Shown here piece by piece: positions 26,407-34,289 of a stretch of 64,000 nt of DNA. Within the stretch, counting starts at the first letter, position 1, and the number at the start of each line of letters is the position of its first letter. The position numbers and the translations under genes are program-made. The stretch is taken from positions 372,001 through 436,000 of the forward strand of contig NZ_JAPPUY010000001.1 of assembly GCF_026712245.1 (NCBI RefSeq), written 5' to 3'. Under the pieces are notes generated by a model that saw nothing but the letters and a program-made list of their open reading frames with translations, was not told the origin of the DNA and did not search any database. Source of the DNA: Roseateles hydrophilus. Lineage in GTDB: Bacteria; Pseudomonadota; Gammaproteobacteria; Burkholderiales; Burkholderiaceae_C.

Positions 26407-28452
26407 TCAGCGGACCCGCATGCCGGGCTGGGCGCCGTCGTGGGGTTCGAGGACGAAGATGCCGGGTGTGGATTTCTCATCGGCATGGCTGGCAGCAAGG
26501 ACCATGCCCTCGCTGATGCCGAACTTCATCTTGCGCGGCGCCAGGTTGGCCACCAGCACGGTGAGCTTGCCTTCGAGGTCTTCCGGCTTGTAGGCGCTGC
26601 GGATGCCGCTGAAGACGTTGCGTGTGCGACCCTCCCCAGCGTCCAGCGTCAGGCGCAGCAGCTTGTCGGAGCCTTCCACCAGTTCGGCCTTCACGATCTT
26701 GGCGATGCGCAGGTCGACCTTGGCGAAGTCGTCGATCTTGATCTCGGGGGCGATGTCCTCGCCGCCGGGCACAACCTTGGGCGCCGCGGGCGCTTCGAAC
26801 AGCTGTTCGACCTTGGCCACGTCCACGCGCTGCATCAGGTGCTGATAGGCGCCGATCTGGTGGGCGCCGAGCGCGCGGGCGCTGTCGCTCCACTGCAGCG
26901 GCTCGACCTTCAGGAAGGCTTCCACCTGTGCGGCCAGGGCCGGCAGCACGGGCTTGAGGTAGATCGTCAGCAGCCGGAAGGCCTCGATGCAGACGCTGCA
27001 GACGTCGTGCAGTGCGGCGTCCATGCCCTCTTGCTTGGCCAGCTCCCAGGGCTTGTGGGCGTCGACGAACTCGTTGACCTTGTCGGCCAGCGCCATGGTC
27101 TCGCGCAGCGCCTTGCCGAACTCGCGCGTCTCGTAGAGCTCGGCGATCGCGCCTCTCTGTGCGCGCAGCGCGTCCAGCAGCGCGCGGCCTTCCACGCCAA
27201 GGTCGGCGCTCAGCCGGCCGTCAAAGCGCTTGGTCAGGAAGCCAGCGGCGCGCGATGCGATGTTGATGTACTTGCCGACCAGGTCGCTGTTGATGCGGGC
27301 GGCAAAGTCCTCGGGGTTGAAGTCGATGTCCTCGACGCGGGCATTGAGCTTGGCCGCGATGTAGTAGCGCAGCCACTCGGCGTTCAGGCCCAGGCTCAGG
27401 TATTTCAGCGGGTCCAGCCCGGTGCCGCGGCTCTTGCTCATCTTCTCGCCGCCGTTGACGGTCATGAAGCCGTGCACGAAGACGTGGTTGGGCGTCTTCC
27501 GGCCGCTGAAGTGCAGCATCGCCGGCCAGAACAGCGTGTGGAAGTACGTGATGTCCTTGCCGATGAAGTGGATCTGCTCGGTGGCGGGATCGTTCACGAA
27601 GGCGTCGAAGTCGCGGTCGGTCTTGGCGAAGTAGTTCTTCAGCGAGGCGAGGTAGCCGATGGGCGCATCCAGCCAGACGTAGAAGTACTTGCCCGGCGCG
27701 TCCGGGATCTCGATGCCGAAGTAGGGCGCGTCGCGGCTGATGTCCCAGTCCGACAGCTTGTTGTTGCCGTCCTCGTCGGTCTCGAACCACTCGCGGATCT
27801 TGTTCAGCACCTCGGGCTGCAGGCGGCCAGGCGTCTGCGTCCATTCGGTCAGGAAGTCCACGCAGCGCGGGTCGCTGAGCTTGAAAAAGTAGTGCTCGCT
27901 GCTCTTGAGCACCGGCGTGGCACCCGACAGCACCGAGTAGGGGTTCTTCAACTCGGTCGGTGCATAGACGGCGCCGCAGACCTCGCAGGAGTCGCCGTAC
28001 TGGTCCTTCGCGCCGCACTTGGGGCACTCGCCCTTGATGAAGCGGTCCGGCAGGAACATGGACTTCGCCGGGTCGAAGAACTGCTCGATGGTCTTGGTCG
28101 AGATCAGCTCGTTGTGGCGCAGCGAGAGGTAGACGGCCTTGGACAGCTCGTGGTTCTCCGGCCCGTCGGTCGAGTGCCAGTTGTCGAAGCTGATGTGAAA
28201 GCCGTCCAGGTACTGCTTGCGGCCGGCGGCGATGCCAGCGACGAACTCCTGCGGCGTCTTCCCGGCCTTCTCTGCCGAGATCATGATGGGCGCGCCGTGG
28301 GCGTCGTCCGCGCAGACGAAGTGCACCTCGTGGCCCGCCATGCGCTGGAAGCGCACCCAGGTGTCGGCCTGGGTGTACTCCATGATGTGGCCGATGTGGA
28401 AACCGGCGTTGGCGTAGGGCAGGGCGGTGGTGACGAAGAGCTGGCGGGGCAT
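26407..28452 (-). CDS. metG: Methionyl-tRNA synthetase
   Basis: MetG charges tRNA-Met with methionine in the cytoplasm. The 681-residue enzyme has the HIGH motif as HIGH (19-22) in [12 protein letters not shown], a zinc knuckle ([18 protein letters not shown]), the KMSKS loop ([10 protein letters not shown]) and a C-terminal dimerising tRNA-binding OB domain ([20 protein letters not shown]), as in the E. coli enzyme. It stands 42 bases after the short basic protein gene and 31 bases before the YoaK-like gene. Confidence 0.97.
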   Translation of the reverse strand: MPRQLFVTTALPYANAGFHIGHIMEYTQADTWVRFQRMAGHEVHFVCADDAHGAPIMISAEKAGKTPQEFVAGIAAGRKQYLDGFHISFDNWHSTDGPENHELSKAVYLSLRHNELISTKTIEQFFDPAKSMFLPDRFIKGECPKCGAKDQYGDSCEVCGAVYAPTELKNPYSVLSGATPVLKSSEHYFFKLSDPRCVDFLTEWTQTPGRLQPEVLNKIREWFETDEDGNNKLSDWDISRDAPYFGIEIPDAPGKYFYVWLDAPIGYLASLKNYFAKTDRDFDAFVNDPATEQIHFIGKDITYFHTLFWPAMLHFSGRKTPNHVFVHGFMTVNGGEKMSKSRGTGLDPLKYLSLGLNAEWLRYYIAAKLNARVEDIDFNPEDFAARINSDLVGKYINIASRAAGFLTKRFDGRLSADLGVEGRALLDALRAQRGAIAELYETREFGKALRETMALADKVNEFVDAHKPWELAKQEGMDAALHDVCSVCIEAFRLLTIYLKPVLPALAAQVEAFLKVEPLQWSDSARALGAHQIGAYQHLMQRVDVAKVEQLFEAPAAPKVVPGGEDIAPEIKIDDFAKVDLRIAKIVKAELVEGSDKLLRLTLDAGEGRTRNVFSGIRSAYKPEDLEGKLTVLVANLAPRKMKFGISEGMVLAASHADEKSTPGIFVLEPHDGAQPGMRVR

Positions 28453-28494
28453 GGGCGCGGGGGCGGCTGGGCGGAACGAAGAAAACCGGCGATT

Positions 28495-28677
28495 TTAGGT
28501 TTGTGGCTCGGCGGGATCGGCAGGTGTGGCGGCGAGCTCGCCATCGGCCTGTGGCTCATCGGCGCTGCCAGACTCCTCGGGCTTGCCGTTGAGCTTGCGC
28601 TGGCGCTTCTCCTCGGCCTTGCGCTTCTTGGCCAGCTCACGCTGGCGCTTCTCGTAGCTGTAGTTCGGTGTGGCCAA
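28495..28677 (-). CDS. Small basic, lysine-rich protein with probable TTG start
   Basis: A 60-residue charged protein: ATPNYSYEKRQRELAKKRKA with EEKRQRKLNGKPEE, then an acidic tail. The N-terminal half is a strongly basic predicted helix. Similar short proteins are common in Burkholderiales genomes without known function. The TTG at 28675-28677 is favoured because AAGGAG lies six bases upstream and the conserved text begins there; an ATG at 28761 would add 28 residues of unrelated sequence and ignore this ribosome site. It precedes metG on the same strand. A nucleic-acid-binding role is only a guess from charge. Confidence 0.7.
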   Translation of the reverse strand: MATPNYSYEKRQRELAKKRKAEEKRQRKLNGKPEESGSADEPQADGELAATPADPAEPQT

Positions 28678-29267
28678 CGGGCTCTCCTTCGGGGTGTGGC
28701 CGCCCCAATGTAGCTTGCGTGGGCGCGGACCGTGGTTCCAAGTTGCAGTCGAAACCTCCAAGCAGCCTCAAGGATCATCGTTAAGTCACTGATTCGTAAT
28801 GTTTCTTCTGGCTATCCACCGAGTCTGTGGAAAACTTTGTGGAAAACCGCCTTTCGCGGCCGGAAATCCCTTGTGTGATGCGGGTTCGCTTAGGTTGCTC
28901 ATTTTTTGAGCAGGCGCGGTCGCTCTATATGAATCAATCACTTAGCGTCGATATTGGGGTGTGGCGTCCAGACGGCGTGACGTGGCGTCAAAAAGCTTGA
29001 CGATTGCCGGAAGTGGGGATAAGTCGGCGTCCGGTGGGCGGAGTTCACGAGTTGTGCGGGCGTTTGCGCGGCTTTTGTCCCCGCCTTCTGTGGACAAGTC
29101 TGTGGGTGGGCTGACGACAGCGACGCTAAGTGCTTGATCGGCCACACGCCGGCCTGGGCTGCCCGTTTTTGAGGCGCTGTCATCCGCAGTCCTGGGGTGA
29201 GTCCCCAAACGGTCGGCCTGGTGGTGGCGGCTAAACTCGCGGCCTTTTGAACGGGCGGCAGCGGGGC
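28678..29267. other. 590-bp divergent spacer with a cluster of DnaA-box-like 9-mers
   Basis: No convincing gene was seen here. The spacer is visibly less GC-rich than its surroundings. It carries TGTGGAAAA twice (28826-28834, 28838-28846), TGGGGATAA (29014-29022) and TGTGGACAA (29089-29097), each one mismatch from the DnaA box TGTGGATAA, plus CTATCCACC (28812-28820) with two mismatches. Imperfect inverted arms TAAGTCACTGATTC (28782-28795) and GAATCAATCACTTA (28931-28944) match at 11 of 14 positions. Promoters for the metG row and for minC must lie here. Whether DnaA binds is inference. Confidence 0.45.
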
Positions 29268-30092
29268 ATGGCGGAGATCACGAGGGAGAGCGGCGGGCGC
29301 GGCAAGAGCGCCGCACGCGCCGGGAGTTTCGAGCTGAAGTCGCGCCGCCTGAGCCTGCTGGGCCTGGTGCTGCACAGCGCCGACATGGCCGAGCTCGCTG
29401 CCGACTGGGCCGAGCGTGCCGGCCAGGGCGGCTTCGAGCATGAGCCCGTGGTCATCGACCTCAGCACGCTTGAACGGCCGGCGGCGGCAAGCGAGGGCCA
29501 GGCTGCGCTGGCGCTGGACGGTCCGGCGCCGGTGGACCTGCGGGCCATCGTCGACTTGCTGCGTGCCAGCCAGCTGCAACCGGTGGCCGTCGCCGGTGCG
29601 ACGCCGCAGGAGCTGGCGCTGGCGCATGAGCTGGGCCTGGCTGATGCGGCGGACGAGCCGGTGGCTGCCATTGCGCCGGCTGAGGTGCGCGAAGTCGTGC
29701 GCGAGGTGGTGCGCGAGATCACCGTCGAGAAGATCGTCGAAAAGCCCGCCGCCCCCGCTCCCACGATGGTGGTCGACAAGCCGCTGCGCTCCGGCCAGCG
29801 CGTGTACGCCAAGGGCGGTGACCTCGTCGTGCTGGCGCTCGTGAATCACGGCGCCGAAGTGATTGCTGATGGCAGCGTGCATGTGTACGCACCGCTGCGC
29901 GGCAAGGCCATCGCCGGTGCGCGCGGCGACTCGGCTGCGCGCATCTACGCCCACAGCCTGGAGGCGGAGCTGCTGTCCATCGCCGGCATCTATCGCACCG
30001 CGGAGAACCCCTTGCCGGCCGACGTGGCGGGCAAGCCGGCGCAGGTCTTGCTCGATGGCGAGAAGCTGCTGATGCAGCCGCTGACCTTCTGA
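29268..30092 (+). CDS. minC: Septum-site determining protein MinC
   Basis: MinC blocks FtsZ ring formation away from mid-cell, acting at the membrane together with MinD. The 274-residue protein has an N-terminal FtsZ-inhibiting domain ([20 protein letters not shown]), a linker rich in Val/Glu ([20 protein letters not shown]) and the C-terminal beta-helix domain ([20 protein letters not shown], then [20 protein letters not shown]). The ATG at 29268 is preferred over one seven codons earlier because the upstream residues are not conserved. minD follows after 34 bases. Confidence 0.95.
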   Translation: MAEITRESGGRGKSAARAGSFELKSRRLSLLGLVLHSADMAELAADWAERAGQGGFEHEPVVIDLSTLERPAAASEGQAALALDGPAPVDLRAIVDLLRASQLQPVAVAGATPQELALAHELGLADAADEPVAAIAPAEVREVVREVVREITVEKIVEKPAAPAPTMVVDKPLRSGQRVYAKGGDLVVLALVNHGAEVIADGSVHVYAPLRGKAIAGARGDSAARIYAHSLEAELLSIAGIYRTAENPLPADVAGKPAQVLLDGEKLLMQPLTF

Positions 30093-30126
30093 ACCGAATC
30101 CAACTGAACCAACAGGAAAGCCCCAG

Positions 30127-30945
30127 ATGACCACCAAGATCGTCGTCGTCACCTCCGGCAAGGGCGGGGTCGGCAAGACCACCACCAGCGCGAGCTTTGC
30201 CACCGGCCTCGCCATGCGCGGCTTCAAGACCTGCGTCATCGACTTCGACGTGGGCCTGCGCAACCTCGACCTCATCATGGGCGTCGAGCGCCGCGTCGTG
30301 TACGACCTCATCAACGTGGTCAACGACGAGATCAAGCTGACCCAGGCGCTCATCAAGGACAAGCAGCTGGACAAGCTCTACATCCTGGCGGCCTCGCAGA
30401 CGCGCGACAAGGACGCGCTGAAGCAGGAAGGCGTGGAGCGCGTGCTGGAAGAGCTGAAGGCGATGGAGTTCGACTACATCGTCTGCGACTCGCCAGCCGG
30501 CATCGAAACCGGAGCGCTGATGGCCATGCACTACGCCGATGAGGCGCTGGTGGTGACCAACCCCGAGGTTTCGTCGGTGCGCGACAGCGACCGCATCCTG
30601 GGCATGCTGAGCAGCAAGACCAAGCGTGCCATCGAGGGCGGCGAGCCCGTGAAGGAGCACCTGCTCATCACGCGCTACAACCCCAACCGCGTCGAAGGCG
30701 GCCAGATGCTGAGCCTGGACGACATCCACGAGATCCTGCGCACGCCGCTGATCGGCGTGATCCCGGAGAGCGAAAGCGTGCTGCAGGCGTCCAACCAGGG
30801 CACGCCGGCCATCCACCTGCAGGGCACCGACGTGGCCGAGGCCTACAAGGACGTCGTCGCGCGCTTCCTGGGTGAAGAGAAACCCATGCGCTTCACCGAG
30901 GCCGTGAAGCAGAGCTGGTTCAAGCGCGTCTTCGGCGGCAAGTAA
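30127..30945 (+). CDS. minD: Septum-site determining ATPase MinD
   Basis: MinD is the membrane-cycling ATPase of the Min system; it recruits MinC and is displaced by MinE. The 272-residue protein shows the deviant Walker [12 protein letters not shown] (residues 10-20; Lys12 and Lys17), [20 protein letters not shown] and CDSPAGIE as Walker B. The C-terminal amphipathic helix ([14 protein letters not shown]) is the membrane anchor. A purine-rich AACAGGAAAG precedes the ATG. Order minC-minD-minE is standard. Confidence 0.98.
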   Translation: MTTKIVVVTSGKGGVGKTTTSASFATGLAMRGFKTCVIDFDVGLRNLDLIMGVERRVVYDLINVVNDEIKLTQALIKDKQLDKLYILAASQTRDKDALKQEGVERVLEELKAMEFDYIVCDSPAGIETGALMAMHYADEALVVTNPEVSSVRDSDRILGMLSSKTKRAIEGGEPVKEHLLITRYNPNRVEGGQMLSLDDIHEILRTPLIGVIPESESVLQASNQGTPAIHLQGTDVAEAYKDVVARFLGEEKPMRFTEAVKQSWFKRVFGGK

Positions 30946-30956
30946 GGAGGCCTGAC

Positions 30957-31214
30957 ATGGGATTCCTGAACTTCTTTCTCGGCGAGAAAAAGAGCTCGGC
31001 CAGCGTCGCCAAGGAGCGGCTGCAGCTCATCCTCGCGCACGAGCGCAATGGCCGCAGCGCCAGCCCCGACTACCTGCCGCAGCTGCAGCGCGAGCTCGTG
31101 GCCGTCATCAGCAAGTACGTGTCCATCAATCCGGGCGACATCAAGGTTCACATGGAGCGTCAGGGCGACCTGGAAGTGCTCGAGGTGAAGATCGAACTGC
31201 CTGAGGCGAAGTAG
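30957..31214 (+). CDS. minE: Cell division topological specificity factor MinE
   Basis: MinE stimulates the MinD ATPase and drives pole-to-pole oscillation. The 85-residue protein starts [20 protein letters not shown] (membrane-targeting helix), has the MinD-contact strand [12 protein letters not shown] and the C-terminal dimer domain ending [18 protein letters not shown] lies upstream of the ATG at 11 bases from minD. Confidence 0.97.
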   Translation: MGFLNFFLGEKKSSASVAKERLQLILAHERNGRSASPDYLPQLQRELVAVISKYVSINPGDIKVHMERQGDLEVLEVKIELPEAK

Positions 31215-31386
31215 GTCCCTCGCCCAGCCTTGCCTGGCGAAACGCCGGCAAGTCTGGTCGCTCTTGCAGACCGCGCCGCGGCAGACGCATGTCGCTCACC
31301 TGGTGCCATGTGTCTGGCCTCAGCCCCCGAGGGCGGCGGCGATGCTCATGGCATCAATCTGTTCGCACATCGCCCAACGGGCCGGC

Positions 31387-31413
31387 TTGGGGCGGCCCGG
31401 CGCTCGGCCCCAA
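31387..31413. terminator. Possible terminator between minE and the VF530 gene
   Basis: A 7-bp stem TTGGGGC / GCCCCAA with a 13-base loop lies just beyond the VF530 stop. It is GC-rich and flanked by short T/A pairs but has no long U run, so intrinsic termination is uncertain. The rest of 31215-31417 shows no gene. Confidence 0.35.
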
Positions 31414-31417
31414 ATGC

Positions 31418-31663
31418 TCAGCGCGCAGCGCGGGCCTGCTCGCGCAGCATGAAGAGATAAAGGCTCTCCACCTTCGCGCGCGCCCAGGGTGTCTTGCGTA
31501 GGAACTTGAGGCTGGACGCGACGCTGGGATCGATGCGAAAGCACTTGATCTCGATGCGCTGGCCCAGTTCGGCCCAGCCGAAATGCTCGACCAGCGCCGT
31601 CACGATGGCTTCCAGCGTCATGCCGTGCAGTGGGTCCTTGGACCTCGGGGGCGTGGTGTTCAT
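31418..31663 (-). CDS. VF530-family small DNA-binding protein
   Basis: An 81-residue protein of the VF530 type: DPLHGMTLEAIVTALVEHFG, then WAELGQRIEIKCFRIDPSVA, SSLKFLRKTPWAR. The family fold was solved as a small helical domain and is annotated as DNA-binding, but its target is unknown. The ATG overlaps the stop of the acyltransferase gene upstream (ATGA), so both are co-translated. Confidence 0.85.
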   Translation of the reverse strand: MNTTPPRSKDPLHGMTLEAIVTALVEHFGWAELGQRIEIKCFRIDPSVASSLKFLRKTPWARAKVESLYLFMLREQARAAR

Positions 31664-32250
31664 TCGTGGGTGAACTGGTCGGAGTTCTTGCCCTTGAACT
31701 GGGCGTAATACTGCTTGATGGCTGCCATGTCGGCTTCCACGTCGCCCGTGGGCGTGAACAGCGGTCCCAGCCCCACCAGCTTGCGCGAGTAGTCCATGTG
31801 CGCCATGACGATGGGCAGCTTGGCCGTGACGGCGATCCAGTAGAACCCCGTCTTCCAGTACACCGTCTTGCTGCGCGTGCCCTCGGGCGGCACGATCAGT
31901 TGCACCGGGCCGTCGGCGGCCACCAGTGCCTCGGCCGAGGCGGCCACGAGGTTGTTGGACTTGCTGCGGTCCACCGGGATGCCGCCCAGCCAGCGCATCA
32001 GCCCGCCGAACGGGAACTTGAAGATGGAGGCCTTGCCCATCCAGTACGGCGTCAGGCGCAACGCGAACGACGCGAACAGCGTGTAGGGCAGGTCCCAGTT
32101 GCTGGTGTGCGGCGCCGCGATGAAGACGCTCTTGCGCGCCTCGGGCGGCAGTTGGCCCTGGACAGTCCAGCCGGCCAGCCGGAGCCAGGCGACAGAGAGC
32201 CCGCGCAGCACGGTGCTGACGACGGGCGTGGTGAAGATGGTGCGATGCAT
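31660..32250 (-). CDS. 1-acyl-glycerol-3-phosphate acyltransferase-like protein (LPLAT family)
   Basis: A 196-residue PlsC-type acyltransferase, membrane-associated, that would transfer a fatty acyl group to a lysophospholipid or similar acceptor. The catalytic HTSNWD (the HxxxxD box) and the acceptor-binding VPPEGTRSK are clear, and GGIPVDRSKSNN is a third family block. The ATG at 32250 (MHRTIFTTPVV) is chosen; one at 32271 would extend into the repeat. A paralogue with the same HTSNWD box lies at 47652-48272. It is coupled to the VF530 gene by a four-base overlap. Confidence 0.87.
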   Translation of the reverse strand: MHRTIFTTPVVSTVLRGLSVAWLRLAGWTVQGQLPPEARKSVFIAAPHTSNWDLPYTLFASFALRLTPYWMGKASIFKFPFGGLMRWLGGIPVDRSKSNNLVAASAEALVAADGPVQLIVPPEGTRSKTVYWKTGFYWIAVTAKLPIVMAHMDYSRKLVGLGPLFTPTGDVEADMAAIKQYYAQFKGKNSDQFTHE

Positions 32251-32263
32251 GGCGCGATTGTCC

Positions 32264-32376
32264 CGTGTCACGCCACTGCCTCAAACTGAGGCAGCACAAG
32301 AAAACCCGTGTGCTGCCAAGCACTTGGCGCCTCCGCCCGCAGGGTGTGCACGGGGTTGTCCACAGGCGCTGTGGAT
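32264..32376. repeat. 113-bp palindromic repeat, copy 1
   Basis: First of two direct copies that align without gaps at 94 of 113 positions (about 83%). It contains two dyads: CTGCCTCA-AAC-TGAGGCAG (32276-32294) and TCCACAG-GCG-CTGTGGA (32359-32375). The second dyad embeds TTGTCCACA, one mismatch from a DnaA box. The copy lies between the acyltransferase start and the ferredoxin stop and does not read as a gene. Confidence 0.85.
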
Positions 32377-32388
32377 GGGGCGGCGGCG

Positions 32389-32501
32389 CGTGTCACGCAA
32401 CTGCCTCAATTCGAGGCAGAGCAGCAAAACCACAGTGCCATCAATCACTTGGCGCGTTCGCCCGCAGGGTGTACACGGGTTTGTCCACAGGCGCTGTGGA
32501 T
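32389..32501. repeat. 113-bp palindromic repeat, copy 2
   Basis: Second copy, 125 bp downstream of the first. Dyads are conserved as CTGCCTC-AATTC-GAGGCAG (32401-32419) and TCCACAG-GCG-CTGTGGA (32484-32500), while loop and linker bases differ. The pattern suggests selection for structure or protein binding rather than coding. The remaining bases up to the ferredoxin stop at 32539 show nothing else. Confidence 0.85.
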
Positions 32502-32538
32502 TGCCGATGCGGCTGCTGTGCGTGTACCGCTGCCTGCC

Positions 32539-32820
32539 TCAGGCTCCGACCTGCAGCGTCACATCGCTGCGGGGCTCGGCCACGCAGGGCAGCACCCAGC
32601 CTTCGGCCTTTTCCTCGGCCGACAGGCCCGGCCACGGGATGCGGTGCTCGACGCGACCCGCCGTGAGCAGCGAGATGCAGCTGCGGCAGGTGCCGTTGCG
32701 GCAGGACCAGGGCAGGGTGACACCGGCGGCCAGCGCGGCCAGCAGCACGGGCTGATCTGGCGCACAGTCGAAAATGAGGTCTTGCGGCGCTATCCGCACG
32801 CTGAATTTCTCCGATGACAT
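32539..32820 (-). CDS. 2Fe-2S ferredoxin-like protein
   Basis: A 93-residue plant-type ferredoxin fold. The cluster ligands are Cys40, Cys45, Cys48 (SCRNGTCRSC) and Cys79 (LPCVAEP), the C-x4-C-x2-C-x30-C spacing of the family. It would carry one electron in the cytoplasm; the partner is unknown. Its ATG (32818-32820) lies inside the first codons of the divergent metalloprotease gene, so the two 5' ends overlap by seven bases. The ribosome site is weak. Confidence 0.9.
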   Translation of the reverse strand: MSSEKFSVRIAPQDLIFDCAPDQPVLLAALAAGVTLPWSCRNGTCRSCISLLTAGRVEHRIPWPGLSAEEKAEGWVLPCVAEPRSDVTLQVGA

Positions 32821-33329
32821 CGCCCCATCTTGCCAGCCCCGCTACCCGTTACCTGGCGGGCTACCCGCCCGAGCTGATCGCCCAGGCCGAGGCCCTGCGT
32901 ACCGAGGGCCGCCTGGCGGACTACCTGCAGCGGCGCTTTCCGGAGCGCCACGAGGTGCGCAGCGACGGCGCCTTGTATGCCTACGTGAACGAGCTGAAGG
33001 CCCGCCACCTGCGCAATGCCGAGCCGCTGAACTTCGTTGGCTATGACGCCAAGCTGCGTGTGCTGCAGCACGCGTTGGGCACGCACACGCGCCGCACGCA
33101 GGTGCAGGGCGCCAAGCTGAAGATGCGCCGCGAGATCCGCGTGGCCACGCTGTTCAAGGACGCGCCGGCCGCGCTGCTGCGCATGATCGTCGTGCACGAG
33201 CTGGCCCACCTGCGCGAGCTGGATCACAACAAGGCCTTCTACCAGCTGTGCCGGCACATGGAGCCGGATTACTTCCAGCTCGAGTTCGACCTGCGGCTGT
33301 ACCTCATGAACCTGGAGAATCTGTCTTGA
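32814..33329 (+). CDS. YgjP-like (DUF45) zinc metalloprotease
   Basis: A 171-residue minigluzincin-like protein. The zinc motif HELAH (128-132) with His138 in [11 protein letters not shown] and the downstream [12 protein letters not shown] define the YgjP/M48-related family. There is no signal peptide, so it acts in the cytoplasm; natural substrates are unknown. Its start overlaps that of the divergent ferredoxin. The stop overlaps the dusC start (TTGA), so it leads the ygjP-dusC unit. Confidence 0.87.
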   Translation: MTSPHLASPATRYLAGYPPELIAQAEALRTEGRLADYLQRRFPERHEVRSDGALYAYVNELKARHLRNAEPLNFVGYDAKLRVLQHALGTHTRRTQVQGAKLKMRREIRVATLFKDAPAALLRMIVVHELAHLRELDHNKAFYQLCRHMEPDYFQLEFDLRLYLMNLENLS

Positions 33330-34279
33330 TCCTGTTGGCGCCCATGGAGGGGCTGCTCGACCACATCCTGCGCGACGTGCTGACGCGTGTCGGTGGCGTG
33401 GACCGCTGCGTGTCCGAGTTCATCCGCGTGACCGACCAGCTGCTGCCTGCCCGCGTGTTCACGCGCATCGTGCCGGAGCTGAAGCGCGGCGGGCGCACGG
33501 CGGCCGGCGTGCCGGTGCATCCGCAGCTGCTGGGCTCCGACGTGCACTGCCTGGCCGAGAACGCCGCGCGCCTGGCCGAGCTCAAGCCCGACGGCATCGA
33601 CCTCAACTTCGGCTGCCCGGCCAAGTGCGTGAACCGCCACCGGGGCGGCGCCGTGCTGCTGGACGAACCCGAGCTCATCCACGACATCGTCGCGGCCGTG
33701 CGCCGTGCGGTGCCGGCCGACATCATGGTGTCGGCCAAGATGCGCCTGGGCTATATGGACGACAGCCGCACGCTGGACGTGGCCCGTGCCATCCATGCCG
33801 CCGGTGGCAGCGAGATCGTCGTGCATGCCCGTACCAAGGCCGATGGCTACAAACCGCCCGCCTACTGGGAGCGCATCGCCGCCGTGCGCGAGGCCGTGCC
33901 GCTCACCGTCATCGCCAACGGCGAGATCTGGACCGTGGAGCACGCCGAACTGGCGCGCGAGCGCAGCGGCTGCGAGCACCTGATGCTGGGCCGCGGCATG
34001 GTGGCCGACCCCGGGTTGGCGCTGCGCGTCAGCGGCGCGCGGCACGCCGCGGTGCCCTGGGCCGAGCTGCTGCCGCTGATGCAGGACTTCTTCGCGCAGG
34101 TGCGTGCCACCGTCGCCCCGCGCCACCAGGGCGGGCGCCTCAAGCAGTGGCTGCATTACCTGCGGCGCGCCTACCCGGAGGCCGAGGCGGCCTATGCCGA
34201 ATTGCGCACCGTCAACGCGGCCGACGAACTGGCGCTGCGGCTGTTCGGTGCGGCCGCCGCGCCCCTCCAGCCCGCTTAG
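33326..34279 (+). CDS. dusC: tRNA-dihydrouridine(16) synthase DusC
   Basis: DusC reduces a uridine in the tRNA D-loop (U16) using FMN and NADPH. The 317-residue protein shows [19 protein letters not shown] (FMN site), the catalytic Cys97 in [34 protein letters not shown] and [15 protein letters not shown] at the start and the C-terminal arrangement fit the DusC subgroup. The start is a TTG (33326) overlapping the upstream stop, with GGAG about eight bases before; there is no ATG before the conserved N-terminus. Confidence 0.93.
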   Translation: MILLAPMEGLLDHILRDVLTRVGGVDRCVSEFIRVTDQLLPARVFTRIVPELKRGGRTAAGVPVHPQLLGSDVHCLAENAARLAELKPDGIDLNFGCPAKCVNRHRGGAVLLDEPELIHDIVAAVRRAVPADIMVSAKMRLGYMDDSRTLDVARAIHAAGGSEIVVHARTKADGYKPPAYWERIAAVREAVPLTVIANGEIWTVEHAELARERSGCEHLMLGRGMVADPGLALRVSGARHAAVPWAELLPLMQDFFAQVRATVAPRHQGGRLKQWLHYLRRAYPEAEAAYAELRTVNAADELALRLFGAAAAPLQPA

Positions 34280-34289
34280 CATGCGGGCC

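Noticed and set aside
26374-28713. A 779-codon plus-strand open frame
   Set aside because: Antisense to metG, whose motifs are all intact. It is a side effect of high GC at third positions.
28678-29267. The spacer as the main chromosomal origin oriC
   Set aside because: No exact DnaA box, no dnaA, dnaN, gyrB, rpmH or par genes nearby; only near-matches are present, so only a DnaA-binding role is proposed.
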